Made by a program: the position numbers and the translations under genes
Part shown: positions 1-6,225 of the stretch, piece by piece
Position numbering within the stretch: the stretch's first letter is position 1
Layout: the number at the start of each line of letters is the position of its first letter
Notes under the pieces: generated by a model
Database searches by the model: none
Seen by the model: only the letters and a program-made list of their open reading frames with translations
Told to the model about the DNA's origin: nothing
NCBI GenBank assembly: GCA_003230435.1
Contig: QIDW01000084.1
Coordinates: 1-8,907 of the forward strand
Origin: Acidimicrobiia bacterium
GTDB taxonomy: Bacteria; Actinomycetota; Acidimicrobiia; Spongiisociales; ZC4RG35
Length of the DNA stretch: 8,907 nucleotides
Reading direction: 5' to 3'

Positions 1-1562
1 CCGGTCTGGCCGTATGGCAGAACGGTGTTGGTTTCGCCTCCTTCGTTCCGGCCCATTTCTGGAAACCATTTGTCGAAGAGGCCCGCGCTGCAGCTGCAGA
101 GTTGGCTGCGACCATTACGGATGAGGATGCCATTGCAGGGATCGTCGAAGCGTCGCTGGCGGATGAAGATCCTGAGAACGACATTGCCGAGGAGGATGTC
201 ACCCAGGAAGACATCGATGCCTACATCGCCGACTCCGTTGCCAACGAGGGCCTGACGGTTCTCTACGCGGTCGCGGCACCGAAGGAGCCATCGGTTGGCT
301 CACAGATCTTCGACCAGTGGGAGACGGGTGCTTTCGCGGCCACCGTATCCAACCCGACTTACTTCGAGAACGGAACAGAGAACACTCTCTACTCGGATGG
401 TTCCTTCCGGATCGCCAACAGCGGTCGCGGCGAAGATGCTGTCTATGGTGGAGAGGGTGGCGGTGACACGGTCGCTCAGTATGTCGAAGGGCCGTTCGTC
501 TCGGAGATTCTCTGGGTCGAGCATGGCACCAAGGACGCGGCATATGAGAAGCTTGCTGCCGGTGAGATCGACTACGTATACGACCCGACTGGGATAACCA
601 GCGGTCTTCGCAACGAGTTGGCCACCAACCCGGACCTCAACTTCTCGGTCAACCAGACTGAGGGCTTCCGTTACATGGCATTCAACCTGCGCAAGGCACC
701 GATGTCAGACTTGGCGTTCCGTCAGGCGGTAGCCACCGTGATCAACAAGGAACTGGTCGCTGAAACCGTCCTTGCCGGTGCCGTGTTCCCCGGTTACACC
801 GTCATCCACCCGAGCCTGACCACGTTCTACAACCCGGACGTGCCAAGAGCCGGATGGGCTGATGGGGCTCCGATGAGTGAGGCCGACCGTTTCCTGACGG
901 CCGTCCAGATCCTCACGGACGCCGGTTACACCTGGGAGTCAGAGCCGATCATCGATCCGGAGAACCCCGATCCGGTCGGTACCCCCGGTGTTGGTCTGAC
1001 TATGCCAAACGGGACCAGGGTTCCGGAACTTCAGATCATGGCCCCCGGCCCTGGTTATGACCCGTTCCGCGCAACCTTCTCCATCTGGGTCGAGCAGTGG
1101 CTGAACGATCTCGGCGTGCCGGCAGTAGCCGACCCGACCGACTTCAACGCCATTGTCAGCGCGGTGTTCCCACCGCAGACAGAGGAGACCGCGCAGTCTT
1201 GGGACATGTACATGCTCGGCTGGGGTGGTGGCGACGTGTCACTGCCTGGTAGCGGACTGGTGGAGTTCTTCGACTCACGGAATGATGCCGTCACTGGTGG
1301 TGGCTTCAACACACCCGGTTACAACAGCGAAGCCTTTGATGCCGTTTCCGAGGCCTTTGAGGCGGCGACCGACATTGAGACGGCTGCCGAACTGACCAAG
1401 GATATGGAGCAGATCATCGCTGAGGATCTCCCATACGTGGTGTTGTTCCGCACGCCGATCATCGAGGCCTACAGGTCGGGTGTTCAGTTCCCGACCCAGG
1501 TCAACATGGGCGGCCACTCGCTCCAGAATGGATGGCCAAGTTCGGTGGTGGTGAGCGAATAG
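1..1562 (+). CDS. Extracellular solute-binding protein, family 5 (SBP1), 5'-truncated by window edge
   Basis: The reading frame is open from base 3 to the TAG at 1560-1562, giving 519 visible residues. The true start, signal peptide and N-terminal lobe lie left of the window; the first in-window TTG (102) is not a credible start because the frame continues upstream with family-like sequence. The protein should bind an oligopeptide-like ligand outside the membrane and pass it to the permeases encoded just downstream. Family 5 features seen: a proline-histidine-tryptophan segment (VPAHFW) near residues 16-21, a GAF...NPTYF-type stretch before 120, the 'YMAFNLRKAPMSDLAFRQAV' element near 225 (normally N-x-x-x-P-x-x-D-x-x-V/F-R-x-A), and a C-terminal MEQIIAEDLPYVVLF element. 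A strongly acidic insert (16 Asp/Glu, no Lys/Arg, residues 40-77) sits after the PAHFW helix and is not typical. The SBP-B-C-D-F gene order supports the call. Ligand unknown. Confidence 0.93.
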   Translation, partial: GLAVWQNGVGFASFVPAHFWKPFVEEARAAAAELAATITDEDAIAGIVEASLADEDPENDIAEEDVTQEDIDAYIADSVANEGLTVLYAVAAPKEPSVGSQIFDQWETGAFAATVSNPTYFENGTENTLYSDGSFRIANSGRGEDAVYGGEGGGDTVAQYVEGPFVSEILWVEHGTKDAAYEKLAAGEIDYVYDPTGITSGLRNELATNPDLNFSVNQTEGFRYMAFNLRKAPMSDLAFRQAVATVINKELVAETVLAGAVFPGYTVIHPSLTTFYNPDVPRAGWADGAPMSEADRFLTAVQILTDAGYTWESEPIIDPENPDPVGTPGVGLTMPNGTRVPELQIMAPGPGYDPFRATFSIWVEQWLNDLGVPAVADPTDFNAIVSAVFPPQTEETAQSWDMYMLGWGGGDVSLPGSGLVEFFDSRNDAVTGGGFNTPGYNSEAFDAVSEAFEAATDIETAAELTKDMEQIIAEDLPYVVLFRTPIIEAYRSGVQFPTQVNMGGHSLQNGWPSSVVVSE

Positions 1563-1588
1563 CCGCAGCCAGCACTTAGCTGAATTGA

Positions 1589-1620
1589 GAGGAGGGAGGG
1601 CCGTAAGGCCCTCCCTCCTC
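1589..1620 (+). terminator. Strong intercistronic hairpin (terminator-like or mRNA-stabilising) after SBP1
   Basis: A perfect 14-bp inverted repeat, 1589-1602 (GAGGAGGGAGGGCC) with 1607-1620, closes on a GTAA loop, a GNRA-type tetraloop. It begins 27 bases after the SBP1 stop. There is no T-run behind it (CCTTCGACCC follows), so it is not a classic intrinsic terminator, although U-poor hairpins are used in high-GC actinomycetes. Since the permease genes follow on the same strand with no clear promoter between, partial termination or protection of the SBP1 mRNA 3' end is the likely role, giving more binding protein than membrane components. Confidence 0.8.
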
Positions 1621-1640
1621 CTTCGACCCAGCTGTTTCGG

Positions 1641-1677
1641 GCGTAGTCGGCGGAACGGCGGTAGCGTGTGTCGGCGG
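1641..1677 (+). repeat. Imperfect short direct repeat upstream of the DppB-like gene
   Basis: GCGTAGTCGGCGG (1641-1653) and GCGTGTGTCGGCGG (1664-1677) share GCGT and GTCGGCGG; the GTCGGCGG copies start 24 bases apart. They lie between the hairpin and the permease start, where a regulator could bind, but I see no convincing promoter elements in 1621-1729 and GC-rich repeats of this length occur by chance. Confidence 0.3.
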
Positions 1678-1718
1678 CCCGTCTCGCAGGTACCTGGCTG
1701 CATTGTTCTGGAGGTCAT

Positions 1719-1732
1719 GGAGTGATGTTTTG
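1719..1732 (+). promoter_or_regulatory. Ribosome binding site that sets the TTG start of the DppB-like permease
   Basis: GGAG at 1719-1722 lies 7 bases before TTG 1730-1732. Starting there gives MLKFIGKRLIQ, the usual N-terminus of DppB-type permeases, which begin almost directly with a basic helix and the first membrane segment. A TTG at 1703 in the same frame would add nine residues (MFWRSWSDV) and would place the GGAGG at 1710-1714 inside the coding region. The ATG at 1725 is in another frame and stops after three codons. Confidence 0.65.
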
Positions 1733-2893
1733 CTGAAGTTCATCGGAAAACGTCTCATCCAGATGACTTTCCTGTTCTTCCTGTTTCTCAGCCTTGTCTT
1801 CTTCCTGCTTCAGGCACAGCCGGGGGATATCACCGCACAGTTCCTCGATCCCACCATCCCTGCGGAAAATCGCGCCATCATCGCTGAGCGTCTGGGTCTC
1901 GATGGCAGTGTCTGGACACAGTGGTGGAACTACGTCACCAATTTCATCACCGGCAATCTCGGTGTCAGCTTCCAGCAGTATCCCCGCTCGGTGATCGACG
2001 TCATCGCGGAGCGAATTCCACGGACACTCTTCCTGTTCACTTTCGCCACGCTGTTCGCCTACGTTCTGGGTTTCAGCCTCGGCAAGCGTCTCGCCTGGAG
2101 ACGTGGCGGATTCTCCGAGCACAGTGTCACCATCAGCGGTGTCTTGCTCTACACGGTGTTCTACCCATGGTTCGCCATCATCATGATTCTGATCTTCTCC
2201 TCTGGTCTTGGTTGGTTCCCCATCAACGGTTTTCTGACCCCGGAGCTCTGGAGGAACGCGCCCTTCACGGGGAATGAGGTCTTCAATCAATTGCTGCTCT
2301 CCCTCGGGATCGCAGCCGTGATTTTCTCCGGAACCATGTGGTTTGCCAGACGCCAGGACGAGCGGTCGACAGCACGTTTGGTGCGATGGGTCGGATACGG
2401 CTCTGCTTTGGGCCTCTTCGTCCTCTTCTGGCTTACAAAGGCGGAGATGCGTCCCTTCGCCCTGAACATAGTCCACCACGCAATCCTCCCGATAGTCACC
2501 CTGTCTCTGATTGCGTTTGCCGGCACGATGCTTCTCACCCGTGGGGCGATGCTGGAGACCCTCAAGGAGGATTACATTCTCACTGCCCAGGCAAAAGGTG
2601 TTCCCGAGAAGGACATCCGGGACAAACACGCCGCCCGCAACGCTTTGCTTCCGGTTGTGACCTCATTCGTGCTCGGGTTGGCCTTCATCATCGGCGGCGG
2701 CGTTGTCACCGAGACTGTGTTCTCCTGGCCCGGGATGGGTTCGCTTCTACTCACTGCCACAGTCGCTGAAGACGTGCCGGTGGCGACCGGCGCCCTTGCT
2801 TTCATCGGAATCCTCGCCCTGTTGGCCCACCTCCTAGTTGATATCCTCTACGCGGTGCTCGACCCACGGATCAGGATCCAGGACGCGAGTTAG
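1730..2893 (+). CDS. dppB: Opp/Dpp-type ABC transporter permease, DppB-like
   Basis: This is one of two membrane subunits forming the import channel of a family 5 (peptide/nickel/oligosaccharide-type) ABC importer. With the TTG start at 1730 it has 387 residues. Seen: an N-terminal basic stretch and first membrane segment (about 13-28), the conserved QPGD just after it, the LGLD...W..YV.NFITGNLG periplasmic region, a membrane core with GWFP (about 161-164), and the EAA coupling loop at about 280-307 (EDYILTAQAKG...ARNALLPV) that docks on the ATPases. It ends with the family's LDPRIR. It is longer than the usual 310-340 residues because about 55 residues with two additional hydrophobic segments (186-241) lie between GWFP and HHAILP. 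The next gene begins 14 bases downstream and its ribosome site overlaps this stop codon. Substrate not deducible; gene symbol denotes family only. Confidence 0.93.
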   Translation: MLKFIGKRLIQMTFLFFLFLSLVFFLLQAQPGDITAQFLDPTIPAENRAIIAERLGLDGSVWTQWWNYVTNFITGNLGVSFQQYPRSVIDVIAERIPRTLFLFTFATLFAYVLGFSLGKRLAWRRGGFSEHSVTISGVLLYTVFYPWFAIIMILIFSSGLGWFPINGFLTPELWRNAPFTGNEVFNQLLLSLGIAAVIFSGTMWFARRQDERSTARLVRWVGYGSALGLFVLFWLTKAEMRPFALNIVHHAILPIVTLSLIAFAGTMLLTRGAMLETLKEDYILTAQAKGVPEKDIRDKHAARNALLPVVTSFVLGLAFIIGGGVVTETVFSWPGMGSLLLTATVAEDVPVATGALAFIGILALLAHLLVDILYAVLDPRIRIQDAS

Positions 2894-2907
2894 GAGCGCA
2901 AATAACC

Positions 2908-4032
2908 ATGGTCATCAAAGAGCCAGACTCGGTAGACGTCCTCTCTCCTGAGGACCCGGATGCCCTGGTTCATGCCGAAGAGGAGCTTGGCGAGTCGTTG
3001 TGGAAGGTCCGTCTCAGGCTCGCGTGGAAGGCATTCAAGAAGAACTGGGCGCTCTTCATGGAGAACAAGATCGGGCTTCTCGGTCTCGTCATCATCGTTC
3101 TGTTCGGTCTCTTGGCCCTCGCCTACCCCGTGCTCCGCGCGGTAGGTCCCTGGCAGGATGACGGCATCTACGACCCGGTCATCGGATACGACGCTCCGGT
3201 TCAAGAATTTCAGATCGTGGCCACTGAAGCCGAAGTCACCGATCCCACAACGCAGAAGGACGCAAACACCGCCCAGCTTTGGTGTTTTGGTGCTGTTCCG
3301 GGTGACGTTTGTGAGATTCCACTGCAACCGGCCCCGCCGTCCCAAGGACACATCCTTGGCACCGACCCGCTAGGTCGTGATGTAGCCACCCAGCTTTCGT
3401 TCAGCACCCGGTCGGCCTTCATGCTCGGCCTCATCGCCGCGGTGGTCACTGTAGGAGTGGCGACCGTGGTCGGATCGATCTCCGCCTTCTACGGAGGCTG
3501 GGTGGACAACTCTCTCATGCGGCTCGCCGACCTTGTGCTGCTTCTTCCGCTCATTCCCATCCTGATCGTCTTATCGGGTTTGTGGGCGATCAACCTGCCG
3601 TTGTTGGGTGTGCTGATAGGAATCCTGTCTGGTTTTGGTGGAACCGCGATCGTGCTCAAATCCCAGGCCCTTTCGATCAAGGTGAAGCCATTCATCGACG
3701 CTGCCAGAGTCTCAGGCGGATCCAACACCCATCTCATTCTCAAACACATCATTCCCAACGTCTTGCCACTCAGCTTCCTGTTCATGATGTTCACTGTTAC
3801 CGAGGCCGTTTCGCTGGAGGCGACGCTTTCTTTCTTCGGTCTGCTCAATGTGGACATGAGCTGGGGAATCATGCTCAACACCGCACAAAGCCAGGGTTAT
3901 CTGCGCACGGGATTCGAGTTCTGGTGGCTGCTGATACCCGCCGGCCTGGCTGTCACGCTGCTTGCCGCGGGGTTCTTCTTCGTAGGCAGGGCGATGGACG
4001 AAGTCATCAACCCCAGGCTCAGAGCTCGATGA
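2908..4032 (+). CDS. dppC: Opp/Dpp-type ABC transporter permease, DppC-like
   Basis: This is the second channel subunit, 374 residues, pairing with the DppB-like protein. The ATG at 2908 follows GGAG at 2893-2896, which overlaps the previous gene's stop. Order of features: acidic cytoplasmic N-terminus with a K/R-rich helix ending in KNWALFMENKIG (about 45-55), first membrane segment (54-74), a long external loop, the diagnostic HILGTDPLGRDV (148-159), FYGGWVD (194-200), RLADLVLLLP (205-214), the EAA coupling loop FIDAARVSGGS...HIIPNVLP (262-277), EATLSFFGL (304-312), and a closing DEVINPRLR. The loop between the first membrane segment and HILGTD is about 70 residues, longer than the usual 20-40, and holds two cysteines (C126, C135) that could form a disulfide. 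The stop TGA overlaps the next gene's ATG (ATGA), implying translational coupling. Confidence 0.95.
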   Translation: MVIKEPDSVDVLSPEDPDALVHAEEELGESLWKVRLRLAWKAFKKNWALFMENKIGLLGLVIIVLFGLLALAYPVLRAVGPWQDDGIYDPVIGYDAPVQEFQIVATEAEVTDPTTQKDANTAQLWCFGAVPGDVCEIPLQPAPPSQGHILGTDPLGRDVATQLSFSTRSAFMLGLIAAVVTVGVATVVGSISAFYGGWVDNSLMRLADLVLLLPLIPILIVLSGLWAINLPLLGVLIGILSGFGGTAIVLKSQALSIKVKPFIDAARVSGGSNTHLILKHIIPNVLPLSFLFMMFTVTEAVSLEATLSFFGLLNVDMSWGIMLNTAQSQGYLRTGFEFWWLLIPAGLAVTLLAAGFFFVGRAMDEVINPRLRAR

Positions 4033-5084
4033 CGGGCACTCAAATGCGACCAGCCGAGCGCAACCTCGGCTCTGGAGACACGCACCCGCAAGCCCCCATC
4101 CTCGAGGTGAAGAACCTCGTGTTGAACTACGAGGTCAAGGAGGGGATGGTCTCCGCGGTGGAAGATGTTTCCTTCGCACTTCCGAAAGGACGCTCACTTG
4201 GTCTGGTGGGGGAGTCGGGTTGCGGCAAGACCTCGGTTGCGCTGACCCTCATGCGGCTCACGGCTAACAACGCCAGGGTTCTTGGCGGCGAGGTCATCCT
4301 GGACGGTGTCAATCTTCTCGAGCTCGACAAGGAGCAGATGAGGCTGCGCCGATGGGCTGATATCTCGATGGTTTTCCAGGGAGCCATGAACTCGTGGAAC
4401 CCGGTGTACACCGTCGGTGTGCAGATTCGAGAGGCGATGGATATCCATTGGGATCCCAAGCCGTCCGCCTCCGAGGCCAGGGCAAAAACCGAAGAGCTGT
4501 TCAATCTCGTCGGCATCGACCCGGAGATGATCGACCGCTATCCCCATGAGTTCTCCGGGGGGATGAAACAGCGCGCCGTAATCGCCATGGCTCTCTCCTG
4601 TGACCCCAAGGTCATCATCGCCGACGAGCCGACCACTGCGCTGGATGTGATCGTGCAGGAGCAGATCCTCGAAGAGCTGAAGAAGATCCAGCGCGACCTG
4701 GGCATGAGCATCGTCTACATCTCCCATGACATCGCCGTCATCGCCGAGATCACCGACCTCATGGGTGTCATGTACGCAGGCAAACTGGTTGAGTTCGGCC
4801 CGACCGCCGACATCTTTGCCCGGCCGCGTCATCCCTACACCTGGCTGATCCTTTCTTCGACTCCCTCGATAACCGGTCCACGCCGGCAGTTGGCGCCACT
4901 CGAGGGCGAACCGCCCAATCTCCTGGATCCGCCGACAGGATGCCGGTTCCATCCGAGGTGCCCCTTTGTCATCGAAATCTGTCGCACGGACGAGCCGACA
5001 CTCACCGAGATTGAACCGGGGCACACGATCGCTTGTTGGAACTACACCCAGGTGCCCGTGACCCTTTCAAGGGGCGACGAATGA
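4029..5084 (+). CDS. dppD: Opp/Dpp-type ABC transporter ATP-binding protein, DppD-like
   Basis: This is one of two cytoplasmic ATPases that power import, 351 residues. I chose ATG 4029 because it overlaps the DppC-like stop by four bases (ATGA); the frame is open further upstream, but that part is a shadow of the permease. Seen: Walker A GESGCGKT (61-68), Q-loop Q117 in VFQGAMNSWNPV, signature FSGGMKQR (175-182), Walker B VIIADEPTTALD (195-206), switch His H233 in ISHD, then the oligopeptide-type C-terminal extension with RHPYTWLIL (267-275). Four cysteines, C305, C311, C318 and C336, follow the C-x5-C-x6-C-x17-C spacing that binds a [4Fe-4S] cluster in characterised DppD-type proteins. All catalytic motifs look intact. 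The GAMNSWNPV form of the Q-loop recalls homologues from archaea and related systems, some of which carry sugars, so a non-peptide ligand is possible. Confidence 0.95.
   Translation: MTGTQMRPAERNLGSGDTHPQAPILEVKNLVLNYEVKEGMVSAVEDVSFALPKGRSLGLVGESGCGKTSVALTLMRLTANNARVLGGEVILDGVNLLELDKEQMRLRRWADISMVFQGAMNSWNPVYTVGVQIREAMDIHWDPKPSASEARAKTEELFNLVGIDPEMIDRYPHEFSGGMKQRAVIAMALSCDPKVIIADEPTTALDVIVQEQILEELKKIQRDLGMSIVYISHDIAVIAEITDLMGVMYAGKLVEFGPTADIFARPRHPYTWLILSSTPSITGPRRQLAPLEGEPPNLLDPPTGCRFHPRCPFVIEICRTDEPTLTEIEPGHTIACWNYTQVPVTLSRGDE
5069..5083 (+). promoter_or_regulatory. Ribosome binding site and coupled start of the DppF-like ATPase
   Basis: AAGGGG at 5069-5074 lies 6 bases before ATG 5081, and that ATG overlaps the preceding TGA (ATGA). 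This fixes the start. The same frame stays open upstream to a possible start at 5033, but the extra residues are a shadow of the preceding gene's C-terminus. Confidence 0.75.
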
Positions 5085-6133
5085 CGAGCCAGATCGGGAA
5101 GACACGTGTCAAGGTCGAAGATCTTCGGAAGCTGTTTCCGATCTCGAAGGGCCTCTTTCGCAAGTCGACTGACTTTGTCTACGCGGTCGACGGTGTCAGT
5201 TTCGAGATAAGGGCCGGCGAGAGCCTCGGTCTTGTTGGTGAGTCCGGGTGCGGAAAGACCACAACAGGGCGGATACTCGTCAAGCTCGAGGAAGCCAGCG
5301 GTGGAGAGGTTCTGATCCGCGACCGTGGGACCGACGAGATGACCCATGTCGAGGACGTCAAAGATCGGAAGGAGTTCCGAAGGAACGTCCAGATGATTTT
5401 CCAGGATCCGTACGAGTCGATGAACCCGAGGAGGACGGTATTCGACATCGTCGCCGAGCCGTTGTTTGTTCAGGGGATGGGTACTACGGGGGAACGTGAG
5501 CAACGTGTCGTCGATCTTCTTCGTCTTGTGGGTCTGACCCCTCCCGAGCCCTTCCTGTTCCGCTACCCGCATGAACTGTCGGGTGGCCAGCGTCAGCGAG
5601 TCGCCATCGCCCGGGCGCTCGTGATGGAACCATCATTCGTGGTCGCCGACGAGCCCACATCCATGCTCGATGTGAGTATCCGCATCTCGATCATGCGGCT
5701 GATGCTGGAACTCGCCGAGAAGCTTGGCGTGACATACCTGTACATCACTCATGACCTGGCGGTTGCCCGATACATGTGCGACAGGATCGCGGTGATGTAT
5801 TTGGGCAAGATCGTTGAGATGGGCCCCACCGAGGAGGTACTCGGCTCTCCGATGCATCCCTACACGAGGGCTCTTCTGTCGGCGGTTCCCGTGCCCGACC
5901 CGTCATACCACCGACCAAAGGTCGAGATCGAGGGTGGTGTTTCCAGAGCCATCAACCCTGCCGCGGAGTGCCGTTTTCTGGCACGCTGCCCATTCGCGGT
6001 AGATAAATGCAGGACCGACCCCCATCCGGATCTGTATGACCGCGGGACCGATCATCTGGTCGCCTGCCATCTTGTTGCCGTGGATGGTTCGTGGACGGGT
6101 CGCGAGCGCGCGGTGCTCGAACTCCGCGCCTGA
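5081..6133 (+). CDS. dppF: Opp/Dpp-type ABC transporter ATP-binding protein, DppF-like
   Basis: This is the partner ATPase of the DppD-like protein, 350 residues, completing the heterodimeric motor. Seen: the DppF-type N-terminus with LRKLFPISKG before YAVDGVSFEI, Walker A GESGCGKT (53-60), Q-loop Q108 in MIFQDPYESMNPR (the FQDP...S.NPR form is typical of DppF/OppF), signature LSGGQRQR (166-173), Walker B FVVADEPTSMLD (186-197, with Met where Ala is usual in the D-loop region), switch His H224 in ITHDLAV, and the oligopeptide-type C-terminal extension MHPYTRALLSAVPVPDP (258-274). Four cysteines, C297, C303, C310 and C329, give C-x5-C-x6-C-x18-C, much like the iron-sulfur ligand set of the partner. 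The gene is coupled to the preceding one by an ATGA overlap; a 78-base gap follows. Confidence 0.95.
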   Translation: MTSQIGKTRVKVEDLRKLFPISKGLFRKSTDFVYAVDGVSFEIRAGESLGLVGESGCGKTTTGRILVKLEEASGGEVLIRDRGTDEMTHVEDVKDRKEFRRNVQMIFQDPYESMNPRRTVFDIVAEPLFVQGMGTTGEREQRVVDLLRLVGLTPPEPFLFRYPHELSGGQRQRVAIARALVMEPSFVVADEPTSMLDVSIRISIMRLMLELAEKLGVTYLYITHDLAVARYMCDRIAVMYLGKIVEMGPTEEVLGSPMHPYTRALLSAVPVPDPSYHRPKVEIEGGVSRAINPAAECRFLARCPFAVDKCRTDPHPDLYDRGTDHLVACHLVAVDGSWTGRERAVLELRA

Positions 6134-6188
6134 TCGGTCAGGTAGCTCTCGAGGGAGAAATACTCGCCGAATCCTTGGATATGGGTCC

Positions 6189-6225
6189 CGCGAGGCGTTT
6201 CATCTCCTGCGATGGAGATTTCGCG
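6189..6225 (+). promoter_or_regulatory. Possible hairpin enclosing the SBP2 start codon
   Basis: ATCTCC (6202-6207) can pair with GGAGAT (6214-6219), leaving a six-base loop that contains the first two bases of the ATG at 6212. CGCGA (6189-6193) can pair with TCGCG (6221-6225) to extend the stem across an asymmetric internal loop. No Shine-Dalgarno sequence is visible at normal spacing; the nearest GAGG (6193-6196) is 15 bases upstream. The structure might limit or control translation, but short pairings like this also arise by chance. Confidence 0.25.

Noticed and set aside
102..104. TTG at 102 as the start of SBP1
   Set aside because: The frame continues unbroken to the left edge with binding-protein-like sequence (VPAHFWKPF) and no signal peptide begins at 102, so the gene is truncated by the window.
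1715..2629. 304-codon antisense open frame across the DppB-like gene
   Set aside because: It lies fully inside a well-supported permease gene, its product is very rich in charged residues with no recognisable domain, and long antisense frames are expected opposite GC-rich coding sequence.
3582..4028. Upstream extension of the DppD-like frame
   Set aside because: The frame is open but its translation is a shadow of the DppC-like permease. The ATGA overlap at 4029 and the ATPase-like N-terminus set the real start.
4194..5024. 276-codon antisense open frame opposite the DppD-like ATPase
   Set aside because: It overlaps an ATPase gene with all motifs intact; the translated antisense product shows no family features.
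6134..6211. Terminator or promoter in the gap between the DppF-like gene and SBP2
   Set aside because: Only a 4-bp CGAG/CTCG pairing and no T-run are visible, and I could not find a convincing -35/-10 pair.
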